From Pseudanabaena sp. ABRG5-3 (GTDB lineage Bacteria > Cyanobacteriota > Cyanobacteriia > Pseudanabaenales > Pseudanabaenaceae): 64,000 nt of DNA. The notes beneath the pieces are model-generated. The model was not told where the DNA came from, did not search any database, and saw only the letters and a program-made list of their open reading frames with translations. The DNA lies in the NCBI RefSeq assembly GCF_003967015.1, contig NZ_AP017560.1, forward strand, positions 1,302,001 through 1,366,000. Reading direction: 5' to 3'. The position numbers and the translations under genes are program-made. Shown here piece by piece: positions 28,681-36,717 of this stretch (the stretch's first letter is position 1; the number at the start of each line of letters is the position of its first letter).

Positions 28681-28808
28681 AATTTAATTACATAATTCTC
28701 TACAGCGATTAAACAACATTATAATCAACTTACAGTAAAGACTTAGGTATATGAAAAAATTTACTTTGCCCGTAATCGTGAAAAAATATTGAGTGGTGAA
28801 GAATAAAA

Positions 28809-29282
28809 ATGTCTAATGTAATTGAAATCAAATATCAGGATAGCCAAGGCACATCAACCATTGAACTGATAGACCTATTAAACCTGATTGCACAGGACAA
28901 ACAGCAACTTGTCTGGTCAATCTTAGATCTCGAAGCGATCGGCGACATCAGCACGATTTGGGAAAGAGGTATCCTAGATTTAGAAGAGAACATCAAAGAT
29001 TTGCCACAAGGATTAATCTTGAGTTGGCAGATGCTAGTTCTATTAGTCAGAAAATTCGATCAAGTAATTAATACAGTCATCGTTGGTTGTCAAGAAGTAT
29101 CCAAAATCCCCTCTCTCAATCCAGACATAGATCTTGATACACCTTGTGAAATCGTTTTAGAACTGATTGATAGTTCTGTTTGGCGTATCTATTCCAAAGA
29201 CGAAAGATTATTGCAACACTTACAGCATGAGTTTAGCAATGTTCGGTATGATAGGTGCGTTAGCATTGCTAACGCACCCTAA
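28809..29282 (+). CDS. Hypothetical protein whose 3' end is a hairpin
   Basis: 157 residues, acidic, without signal or membrane segments (IEIKYQDSQGTSTIELIDLL, SIWDLEEN-like helical stretches). I do not recognise the family. The last eight codons (CVSIANAP) and the stop are encoded by or next to the triloop hairpin at 29254-29278, so the C-terminus may have been replaced by repeat sequence. It stands between the toxin-antitoxin module (divergent) and the aminopeptidase gene (convergent). Confidence 0.6.
   Translation: MSNVIEIKYQDSQGTSTIELIDLLNLIAQDKQQLVWSILDLEAIGDISTIWERGILDLEENIKDLPQGLILSWQMLVLLVRKFDQVINTVIVGCQEVSKIPSLNPDIDLDTPCEIVLELIDSSVWRIYSKDERLLQHLQHEFSNVRYDRCVSIANAP
29254..29278 (+). 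terminator. Triloop hairpin overlapping a coding end
   Basis: GGTGCGTTAGC-ATT-GCTAACGCACC, a perfect 11-bp stem, located in frame at the 3' end of the preceding gene. Confidence 0.6.
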
Positions 29283-29316
29283 CTATATCGCCTTGAACAT
29301 CCTAAAAGAGCAATAT

Positions 29317-31215
29317 CTAAAAACTACAGGCTTGCTCTAACCAAGCATTTTCTGCCTCAGTGAGCAAAGGTGATAACTTCTCGATTACCGCCGCATAGTA
29401 ACTCTCTAGCCATGCAATCTGCTGAGGATTGAGTTTGTCACGATCAATTAACTTCTTGTCAAAGGGAATGTAGGTCAAAGACTCGAACTCATACCAAGGA
29501 GTTTTATGAGAATTATCGCCTTCGGACTTGGGGGATTCCTGCTTGACTTCCTTCACAAAATAGAGATTCTCCAAACGGATACCACCCCATTTCGGCTGAT
29601 AGTACCCCGGCTCAATGCTATTGATTGTGCCAAGATCGAGGGATTGATTGACGCGCTTACTGATGCCATTAGGCCCTTCATGGACATTGAGGAATACACC
29701 CACACCATGCCCAGTGCCATGTCCATAGTCCAGCCCACTCTGCCAGAGAGAAGAACGGGCAATACCATCAATTTGACTGCCCGTTGTACCTTTGGGGAAT
29801 CTCTGCATCGCGCAATTAATATGGGATTTGAGAACCTCCGTATAGCGATCGCGTTGTTCGGCTGTCGGTTCACCAATGCTCATAGCGCGAGTATCATCGG
29901 TCGTACCGCCATAAAACTGTGAACCCGAATCTAGCAAAAGCAAATCGCCATTGATCAACTTACAAGCTGGGTTTGGGTTACTGTAATGCACAATCGAGCC
30001 ATTCGCACCCGTCCCTGCGATCGTTGGGAAACTAAGGTCAATAAAGCCTTCCTGTTGCTTATATAAACCTTCGATTTTGTGAGCAACATCCCTTTCGCTA
30101 ATGACATTACCTGCGGCAACCTGTTCTTCAATCCATTTAATCGTCAAGGTCTTTGCCCAGCTAGCCTTGAGATTAGCTTTTTGCATTTGGGCGATCTCGA
30201 CAGCATTTTTATGGGATTTGAAAGTCTCAATGGGATTGTCACCATCAGTGATTTTCGCCTTGACTGACTTCAGTTGCAGATATGTGCCGTAAGTAGTTTG
30301 CGGTGCGGCTACTAGTACAGGTTGATGATCAGCAACTAGCGATCGCAATGTTGGCAGATATTGCTCATAATCAAGGATTTGCACTTGCCCCGCAAGGGAT
30401 TGACGTACTGCTTCATCAATGCGCGAAGTATTGGTAAAGAGATAAGCATCGGTCACAGTGACGATCGCATAGCTAATAAATACAGGATTGCACTCAACAT
30501 CACGACCGCGCAAATTGTAGAGCCACGCAATCTGATCCAGCTTAGTGACAGGCAAAATCGCCGCCTTCTTTTTCCCTAATGCCTCACGCACCCGTTCTAA
30601 TTTCTTGGCTAAGCTCTCACCTGTAATCTCTTCAGGCAAAGCAATCACAGGTTGATCGCCAAAGGTAGGAATAGGTTCACTCTCCGCCCAAGGACTTTGC
30701 GATCGCACTGTATCCACCAAATTTTCGAGGATTGGCACAATCTCGACACCACTGGCGTTTAAGCGATCGAAAAAGCGACGATATTGGGAAATGGTAATCG
30801 TAAAGGGATCGATACCAAGACGAAAGGTTTTCTCTTGCTTAGCAGCATTACTTCCCAATTCCTCAAGAACTTCTTCTACGGTTTGATGATCTTCCAATCC
30901 CACTTTGCAGACCTTTTGCAACTTTGCCTCCACCTGCATATCCGCCTGCTCGTAATAACGCGGATCAACAAATACCCAAGCTTGGTTAGTACCGATTAAA
31001 AAATCTCCAGCCGAACCCGTAAAACCACTAATCCATTGACGACGCTGTTTCGCTTCGGGCAAGTACTCATTGAGATGCTCATCCGCCGAAGGGACAAAGT
31101 AAGCATCAATTTTATGCTTTGCTAATTGCGATCGCAAAGCCGTAAATTTTTGAGCAACTCCCGTTGATTCAGAGGATTGTGGTGATGTGGTGGTTAAGGG
31201 CTGCAATAAAACCAT
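29317..31215 (-). CDS. Xaa-Pro aminopeptidase, M24B family (long form)
   Basis: 632 residues, the length of the three-domain aminopeptidase P form: two creatinase-like N-terminal domains followed by the pita-bread catalytic domain. Metal ligands are visible in LLLDSGSQFYGGTTDDTRAM (two Asp), HGTGHGVGVFLNVHEGP (His) and NSIEPGYYQPKWGGIRLEN (two Glu). It removes N-terminal residues ahead of proline, in the cytosol. Start ATG at 31213-31215. Monocistronic, convergent with the hypothetical gene. Confidence 0.95.
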   Translation of the reverse strand: MVLLQPLTTTSPQSSESTGVAQKFTALRSQLAKHKIDAYFVPSADEHLNEYLPEAKQRRQWISGFTGSAGDFLIGTNQAWVFVDPRYYEQADMQVEAKLQKVCKVGLEDHQTVEEVLEELGSNAAKQEKTFRLGIDPFTITISQYRRFFDRLNASGVEIVPILENLVDTVRSQSPWAESEPIPTFGDQPVIALPEEITGESLAKKLERVREALGKKKAAILPVTKLDQIAWLYNLRGRDVECNPVFISYAIVTVTDAYLFTNTSRIDEAVRQSLAGQVQILDYEQYLPTLRSLVADHQPVLVAAPQTTYGTYLQLKSVKAKITDGDNPIETFKSHKNAVEIAQMQKANLKASWAKTLTIKWIEEQVAAGNVISERDVAHKIEGLYKQQEGFIDLSFPTIAGTGANGSIVHYSNPNPACKLINGDLLLLDSGSQFYGGTTDDTRAMSIGEPTAEQRDRYTEVLKSHINCAMQRFPKGTTGSQIDGIARSSLWQSGLDYGHGTGHGVGVFLNVHEGPNGISKRVNQSLDLGTINSIEPGYYQPKWGGIRLENLYFVKEVKQESPKSEGDNSHKTPWYEFESLTYIPFDKKLIDRDKLNPQQIAWLESYYAAVIEKLSPLLTEAENAWLEQACSF

Positions 31216-31553
31216 GAAGTTTATCTGTGGGTAGAGATTGATCTATCCAAATTTTAACCGATTTCATTTTGAAGTCATAAAACCAGATTCTATGCCACTC
31301 GCTGACATATAGCTATCGCCAAGTGTACTAGGACATAAAACCCAAGAATTGATTGGCGGCGCTCCGCGCCGCCAATCAATTCTTGGGTTTTGATTTGTCC
31401 TAAGACAAGTGACTGTAGCTATAGAATCTGGTTTTATGTGGCGTAAGCTTCTAGGTCTTTAGCTGGATAAAGGATGAATAGTTCATTTGCTATAATCTCT
31501 TTGCCTATAGCCACTTTGGGATAAAAGTCCCCTTTAACCCAATAATTACTGCA
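31216..31553. other. 338-bp intergenic region with nested inverted repeats
   Basis: Divergent promoter region of the aminopeptidase and hydrolase genes. It holds the MITE at 31308-31423 and, outside it, an inverted repeat CATAAAACCAGATTC (31276-31290, extended by TAT) matching 31424-31438. No gene-sized frame is credible here. Confidence 0.7.
31308..31423 (+). mobile_element. 116-bp MITE, copy 1
   Basis: Both ends read inward as TATAGCTA and the whole element is an imperfect palindrome around GGCGGCGC-TCC-GCGCCGCC. A nearly identical inverted copy lies at 51811-51926; differences are confined to the loop. The TA at each end fits a TA target duplication, as made by IS630/Tc1-type transposases. 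No coding capacity. Confidence 0.85.
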
Positions 31554-32450
31554 ATGTTAACTACCGAAAATATCGAAACTCGCGATCGCCTCCACAGCTC
31601 ATTGTCCACATGGACATGGCAAGGACATCAAATCCAATATTCCGTCACGGGTTCAGGGACACCTCTAGTGCTGATTCACGGCTTTGGTGCGTCCATCGGT
31701 CACTGGAAAAAGAATATTCCCGCATGGGCTGAAGCTGGCTATCAAGTATTTGCCCTCGACCTCTTAGGCTTTGGCGCTTCCGCAAAGCCAGCCCTCGACT
31801 ATTCCCTCGAACTTTGGGAAGAACTCCTGCGCGACTTCCATCAAGAACTAGTCCAACGCCCCGCCATCTTCATCGGTAATTCCATTGGTGCATTGCTAGC
31901 CCTGATGCTGACAGCAAATTCTCCCGAAATTGCGATCGGGGCAGTTTTGCTCAATGCCGCAGGTGGTCTAAATCATCGTCCTGAAGAATTGAATTTGCCC
32001 CTGCGCTTAGTGATGGGAGCCTTTGCCAAGCTAGTTAGCTCCGAAGTCACAGGCAAGTTTGTCTTTAACCAAGTGCGCCAAAAGCGGAATATCCGAAATT
32101 CCCTGCGTCAGGTCTATCGCAATCATCAAGCGATCGATGATGACTTAGTGGATATGCTCTATCAACCATCCTGTGATGAAGGCGCACAAAAGGTATTTGC
32201 TTCGATTCTTACGGCTCCTGCTGGTCCCCGCACCTCCGATCTTTTAGCAAAAGTAGCAAAGCCCTTGCTAGTGCTGTGGGGTGATGCCGATCCTTGGACT
32301 CCGATCAATGGCGCAAAGGTCTATCAAGAGGCAAGTAAAACCAAAGATATTCAACTCATTCCCATTCCCAATACAGGACATTGCCCCCACGACGATCGCC
32401 CCGAAATTGTCAATGCTCTGGTAATTCACTGGTTGCAAAAGTTAACATAA
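31554..32450 (+). CDS. Alpha/beta hydrolase, pheophytinase/chlorophyll-dephytylase-like
   Basis: 298 residues with the alpha/beta hydrolase core: oxyanion HGFGASIGHWKK, nucleophile elbow IGNSIGALLA (Ser), acid in LWGDADPWTPI and His in PNTGHCPHDDRPE. This arrangement and the DPWTP and GHCPHD motifs are those of the cyanobacterial and plastid hydrolases that include pheophytinase and chlorophyll dephytylase. A chlorophyll-ester substrate is therefore possible but not shown. The preceding 338-bp region contains a MITE; the stop codon lies in a hairpin. Confidence 0.85.
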   Translation: MLTTENIETRDRLHSSLSTWTWQGHQIQYSVTGSGTPLVLIHGFGASIGHWKKNIPAWAEAGYQVFALDLLGFGASAKPALDYSLELWEELLRDFHQELVQRPAIFIGNSIGALLALMLTANSPEIAIGAVLLNAAGGLNHRPEELNLPLRLVMGAFAKLVSSEVTGKFVFNQVRQKRNIRNSLRQVYRNHQAIDDDLVDMLYQPSCDEGAQKVFASILTAPAGPRTSDLLAKVAKPLLVLWGDADPWTPINGAKVYQEASKTKDIQLIPIPNTGHCPHDDRPEIVNALVIHWLQKLT

Positions 32451-32483
32451 GGATATAGAGAGCTTAGCTCTCTATATCCTTAT
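32447..32483 (+). terminator. Perfect 17-bp triloop hairpin
   Basis: ATAAGGATATAGAGAGC, loop TTA, exact complement. It includes the stop codon of the hydrolase. Confidence 0.65.
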
Positions 32484-32524
32484 CTGACTCACCACAATCA
32501 AATAGCGATCGCTAAATATTTAAT

Positions 32525-33124
32525 ATGGAAAATCCTGCAATTACCAATCACGAAATTCATCCCTTAATCGCTCAACGTTGGAGTCCTCGGGCCTTTGATA
32601 GCAAACTTGTGGAACCTGAAAAACTTGCCCAGTTATTTGAAGCGGCACGCTGGGCTTCCTCTTGCTTTAACGATCAACCTTGGGTATTTATCGTAGCGAC
32701 CAAAGACGATACGGTGAACTATCAGAAAATGCTAGATTGCCTTGTGCCTTTTAATGCATCGTGGGCGCAAGTAGCTCCAGTATTAGGATTAGTGATTGCT
32801 CAGAAAAATTTTAAGCACAATGGCAAGCCCAATGCTTGGGGTGAATATGATGCAGGTCAAGCGGCAGCAACCTTAGTTTTACAAGCTACAGCCTTAGATC
32901 TAGTCGCGCACCAAATGGGTGGTTTTGACGCTGATAAGGCGATCTCAACTTTCAATATTCCTGAAACGGCGAGACCAATTGCGGCGATCGCGATCGGTTA
33001 TGCAGGAGAACCTAGTAATTTGTCCGCAGAACTACAAGAGCGAGAAACTGCTCCTCGTGCGCGTAATCCCCTATCAAGCATTGTCTTTACAGGCGAATGG
33101 GGAAATTCGGCTACATTTGTCTAG
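32525..33124 (+). CDS. Nitroreductase-family protein
   Basis: 199 residues. FMN-binding features of the nitroreductase fold: RWSPRAFDSKLVEPEKL near the start, LFEAARWASSCFNDQPWVFI, and the C-terminal RPIAAIAIGYAGEPSNL. These enzymes reduce nitro-compounds, quinones or flavins with NAD(P)H as cytosolic dimers; the true substrate is unknown. Follows the hydrolase on the same strand after a terminator-like hairpin, so probably its own unit. Confidence 0.92.
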   Translation: MENPAITNHEIHPLIAQRWSPRAFDSKLVEPEKLAQLFEAARWASSCFNDQPWVFIVATKDDTVNYQKMLDCLVPFNASWAQVAPVLGLVIAQKNFKHNGKPNAWGEYDAGQAAATLVLQATALDLVAHQMGGFDADKAISTFNIPETARPIAAIAIGYAGEPSNLSAELQERETAPRARNPLSSIVFTGEWGNSATFV

Positions 33125-33129
33125 CACTA

Positions 33130-33164
33130 AAAAAAGAGAGTTCGCATAGCGAACTCTCTTTTTT
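33130..33164. terminator. Bidirectional terminator between nitroreductase and psaK
   Basis: AAAAAAGAGAGTTCGC-ATA-GCGAACTCTCTTTTTT: a perfect 16-bp stem with A and T tracts on either side, a classic intrinsic terminator read from both strands. Confidence 0.85.
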
Positions 33165-33167
33165 AGC

Positions 33168-33440
33168 TTATAGCAAACCTGCTTGAGACAAGCCCAAAAT
33201 CCAACCTGCACCGAGGATATGTCCTAGGCAAGTTACACCAAGCAATTCAGGAACACCAAAGCCTTCAAACAAACCAGGCAGTTCTACGGGCAAGTTGGGA
33301 CCAACACCTTTGACTTTAATGCCGTAGCGAGCAACAACTAATGCAAACAAGTTAGCGGTTACCATGATCAAACCAACACCAGCAGACCATGTTGGGGTAG
33401 CGGGAACTGCGGCAAGTAAGTTAAGAGTTAGATGTGTCAT
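33168..33440 (-). CDS. psaK: Photosystem I reaction centre subunit PsaK
   Basis: 90 residues with two transmembrane helices (GVGLIMVTANLFALVVA and LLGVTCLGHILGAGWILGL) joined by a loop containing GPNLPVELPGLFEGFG, the conserved PsaK pattern. PsaK sits at the edge of the photosystem I monomer in the thylakoid membrane, helps antenna chlorophyll coupling and state transitions. An AGGA lies about 10 bases before the ATG. Monocistronic, ended by a strong terminator. Confidence 0.96.
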   Translation of the reverse strand: MTHLTLNLLAAVPATPTWSAGVGLIMVTANLFALVVARYGIKVKGVGPNLPVELPGLFEGFGVPELLGVTCLGHILGAGWILGLSQAGLL

Positions 33441-33567
33441 AAATTTGATTTCCTGAGTTTAATTACCTATTAAAAATTTTTTAACTGCCATAATCCTAGA
33501 GTTAAGTACAGACATCAGGAAATTGTTCTTAAGTTAAATTCATTAAACTTAGTAATCGTTTACAGTC

Positions 33568-33600
33568 AATCAAGAAATTCACGAAGTGAATTTCTTGATT
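33568..33600 (-). terminator. Perfect 15-bp triloop hairpin
   Basis: AATCAAGAAATTCAC, loop GAA, exact complement, ending five bases before the stop of the transglutaminase gene's strand partner region. Confidence 0.65.
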
Positions 33601-33604
33601 CTAT

Positions 33605-35233
33605 TTAGATTTCTTCTAATACTTTAAAGCGAACATGATTGAGAGCGAGTTCTCCAATGGAATAGGGCTGGGGTTGAATCGTTTCAAAAAAGATACCTTT
33701 CCCAATTTCCACATGATACCAAGGAAGTCCCATAAACCAGCGTGTAGGATAGGGGCGATCGCCTGTATCATCAGGATTTGATTCCATTGGAAACCAACCG
33801 ATACTAGGAATATAGAACTCAATCCAGACGTGGTTATAGTATTGGTGTAAGGGAACGTTCAACATCAAGTCGCCGTCATGGGGGCATTTATAGCGTCCGA
33901 CTGTGCGACAGGCAATTCCATTCAATCTTGCAAGAGCGAGTAATAGCCCGACATATTCCCCACAGGAACCTGTACCTCTAAGTAAAACTTCTTCTGGAGC
34001 TGCAATATATGGTGTAACGCGATAAGACAGTTTATCATACACATAATCGCGAATTAGCAGCATTTTTCGCAATATATTAGTCTCATCACCGACAGCTTCT
34101 TTGGCGGCGGCTTGAATGATCGGATTGTCCATGCTCAAGCCATCATCATCAATGAGATAGAGCTTCTGCATTTCGGGAGATAGATCTGGTACAAATTCCA
34201 CTTCACTATCCTTGAGTTCGTATTTAATACCATGCAGTTCCAGAGTTGCTTTCCAACCAAACATACGCGCTTCTTCGGGTTTGAGATTGCCAAGCTTAAA
34301 GGCAGCAACTTTCTGTCCATCGACAATTTCTTCCTCAAAGGGAATGCCGATTGGCTCGATCGCTAATAGTTTTTGGCGATAGGTATCAGTAGGATAGGCA
34401 ACTCGCCATGTGAGGTTATAAACAGAAGTTGGTTCCTCAGAAGATAGTTCTTCAAGATAAATCATTTCCACTTTGTAACCAGAGGTGAGCGTGTAATTTA
34501 ACTTCCCATCTTGGTATTGATCAAACCTCAGCCGATGAATAAAGGTTTTTTCACGGGCTGCCACGGAAAATGGCTCATCTAAATCGTTAGGACTTTCGCG
34601 AATGTAATTCTCATCGCCTGAGTAAACCACATATAAATTATCCCCTAGAAATCCTAATCCCATCGGATTGGGAAAAGGTGTCAAGCCACGCTGCAAAATT
34701 TCGCCAGACTTTGCCTTGAGGCGATAAACAGTTTCTTCTGTGCGATCGCTTACCCACAATTCTTCACCCACCAACGTTAATGCTTCAAAACCTGCGCCGG
34801 GGGCATCCATAATTCGCAGTAAGGTGCGGGTAGCACGCCCAAATACAAAAATCTTGCCAACCTCTCTAGAACTTACATACACGCCACCCTCGGATACGGC
34901 AATACCATCAACCCGATTCGGCAGTTCCATAAATGGCTGCAAATCAAAGTCAACCATATTGCAGTAATAAATCCCATTGTCCTTAGTAATCCAAAGTGTC
35001 TCTCCTGCGATCGCTAAGCCCGTTGCGTCTCGAAACTGCGCTGCCGTGTAATTATTCAGTACCGTTGCGCCTTCGGAAAATGGATCGATTTTGAGGAGAT
35101 GCCCTTGATAGGCATCAACACAAAGCGCATAGGGTTTGCCCTGAGTCGCATCATTATTTGCGTCGGTTTGCCACACTAAACCGTGAAGGTTATAAGCGCC
35201 AATGGGATAAATCGTGCTTGGTAAGCTAGGCAT
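33605..35233 (-). CDS. Propeller-transglutaminase-like fusion protein
   Basis: 542 residues. Residues about 1-230 look like an SMP-30/NHL-type beta-propeller (NRVDGIAVSEGGVYVSSREV, LTLVGEELWVSDRTEETVYR). Residues about 370-500 form a transglutaminase-like domain with catalytic triad candidates in LLRGTGSCGEYVGLLLALAR (Cys near 417), YNHVWIEFY (His near 467) and ESNPDD (Asp). No signal peptide is visible, so it probably acts in the cytosol. Similar bacterial proteins are uncharacterised; peptidase or amidase activity is as likely as cross-linking. Confidence 0.85.
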   Translation of the reverse strand: MPSLPSTIYPIGAYNLHGLVWQTDANNDATQGKPYALCVDAYQGHLLKIDPFSEGATVLNNYTAAQFRDATGLAIAGETLWITKDNGIYYCNMVDFDLQPFMELPNRVDGIAVSEGGVYVSSREVGKIFVFGRATRTLLRIMDAPGAGFEALTLVGEELWVSDRTEETVYRLKAKSGEILQRGLTPFPNPMGLGFLGDNLYVVYSGDENYIRESPNDLDEPFSVAAREKTFIHRLRFDQYQDGKLNYTLTSGYKVEMIYLEELSSEEPTSVYNLTWRVAYPTDTYRQKLLAIEPIGIPFEEEIVDGQKVAAFKLGNLKPEEARMFGWKATLELHGIKYELKDSEVEFVPDLSPEMQKLYLIDDDGLSMDNPIIQAAAKEAVGDETNILRKMLLIRDYVYDKLSYRVTPYIAAPEEVLLRGTGSCGEYVGLLLALARLNGIACRTVGRYKCPHDGDLMLNVPLHQYYNHVWIEFYIPSIGWFPMESNPDDTGDRPYPTRWFMGLPWYHVEIGKGIFFETIQPQPYSIGELALNHVRFKVLEEI

Positions 35234-35412
35234 AGGGTATTAGGCGGGTGATTTGACTTGTAATTTAGACAGATTTTCGATTTTCTGCAAATCTTGATCT
35301 GACTTTAAAAGCAACATTACTTCCGTAGCGAAGGTAACAGTAGTTAGAATTGCACGCTAAGTGAGTAATTTCCAAAAGTACAAGAATTTTTTAAAAGTGT
35401 TGTCTGAATTCA

Positions 35413-35453
35413 TAGAAAAAGGATTTGACACAAAGTGTCAAATCCTTTTTCTA
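35413..35453 (-). terminator. Perfect 19-bp triloop hairpin
   Basis: TAGAAAAAGGATTTGACAC, loop AAA, exact complement. It overlaps the stop codon of the desaturase gene and carries A/T tracts on both flanks. Confidence 0.75.
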
Positions 35454-36560
35454 CAGATTAGTAGTAGCTATACCTATCTTAGGACAAGGAACGATTTTTG
35501 TACCTGACCAATCGGTAAATGTCGTTTCATCAAGATAATGACGCGGTGTTTGTAGAAGTAATTTCCATGCTTGATCTGCATCTATGAGATTAAATCTTTC
35601 TGGATAATGAGTTAATAATAACTTCTGCACCATCGGATAATAATCTGGATTCATGCCTGGGAAAATATGATGTTCAGTGTGATAGGAAAAATTGACATGG
35701 AGGATATCCAAAATTTTGGGTACACGAATAGAAACAGTATTGACCAAAACATCATTGATACTGGTCATACGACACACCAAATGATGAGTCAAAATGTAGA
35801 AAATAGCGATCGCATATCCTATCCAAATTGGCAAGAAGTAACCAAATAGGATCTTCAGGGGAGAAAAATGTAAGCTAGCTAAAACCGCTATATGGATACC
35901 AAAGATTACTAAAGTTTCACCAGCGATCGCAATTCTATCTTTTTCACTAACACTAAATGTTGCTACAGGATATGTAGCGGCTCGATTATTAAAAAATAAG
36001 ATTGAAGTCAGATGACGAAACACGTACATTCCCCAAATATGCCCTAATCCAATTACTAATAGAATTGGATTAACTTCTGATGATGGAAGAAACACATTTT
36101 GCAGCCATTTACCCCAAGTATTTGGTTGTGAATATAAATAGTTGCGATCGGGATCTTGTTCAGAGTTAGTCTTATTATGATGTTCGCGATTATGCACAGC
36201 TTTCCATAAAGTTGGAGACATCCATAGCATCGCAAATCCTAAGAGACTAAGCGTTTGACGCAGCCAAGGCGCAGTAATTACAGAACTATGTAGCAATCCG
36301 TGGGAACTAAATCCCAAAGTCGCAATGCTATTCCCCATAACGATCGCAATTGGTAAATATAGCCAGAGATATTGCCATGACCAACGATCTAGATAAGATG
36401 CGATCGCCCACCCTGCGATCAAGAGCGTCAAATTAATTAATAAAATCCAAACTTTGTTGGAATCTGGCAGAAAAGCCTCTGCGGGAAGAAATGGACGCAA
36501 TTTTTTGGCATAGTCAGCCTGTGTGATCAAAACTGGTTGATCGACAAGATTATTATTCAT
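35451..36560 (-). CDS. Membrane fatty acid desaturase family protein
   Basis: 369 residues with several hydrophobic segments and the three histidine boxes of di-iron desaturases/hydroxylases: SSHGLLHSS, VHNREHHNKT and SYHTEHHIFPG. The hydrophobic stretches (LLINLTLLIAGWAIASYL, WLYLPIAIVMGNSIATLGF) precede box one. It inserts double bonds or hydroxyl groups into acyl chains or carotenoid-like lipids in the membrane; regiospecificity cannot be read from sequence. Monocistronic with its own terminator. Confidence 0.9.
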   Translation of the reverse strand: MNNNLVDQPVLITQADYAKKLRPFLPAEAFLPDSNKVWILLINLTLLIAGWAIASYLDRWSWQYLWLYLPIAIVMGNSIATLGFSSHGLLHSSVITAPWLRQTLSLLGFAMLWMSPTLWKAVHNREHHNKTNSEQDPDRNYLYSQPNTWGKWLQNVFLPSSEVNPILLVIGLGHIWGMYVFRHLTSILFFNNRAATYPVATFSVSEKDRIAIAGETLVIFGIHIAVLASLHFSPLKILFGYFLPIWIGYAIAIFYILTHHLVCRMTSINDVLVNTVSIRVPKILDILHVNFSYHTEHHIFPGMNPDYYPMVQKLLLTHYPERFNLIDADQAWKLLLQTPRHYLDETTFTDWSGTKIVPCPKIGIATTNL

Positions 36561-36717
36561 TATTCACTGTGTAAAGGTCGCACAGCTTACTATGTTGAAA
36601 AGTTTTTCAATATAGCGAGCTATAGGGTCTCAAAAATTCCCATTACATAGACTTACCATATGAACTAAAGTTATATTTCACGATATATTCCAGATTTCGC
36701 TTAAATATCTGTAATTT

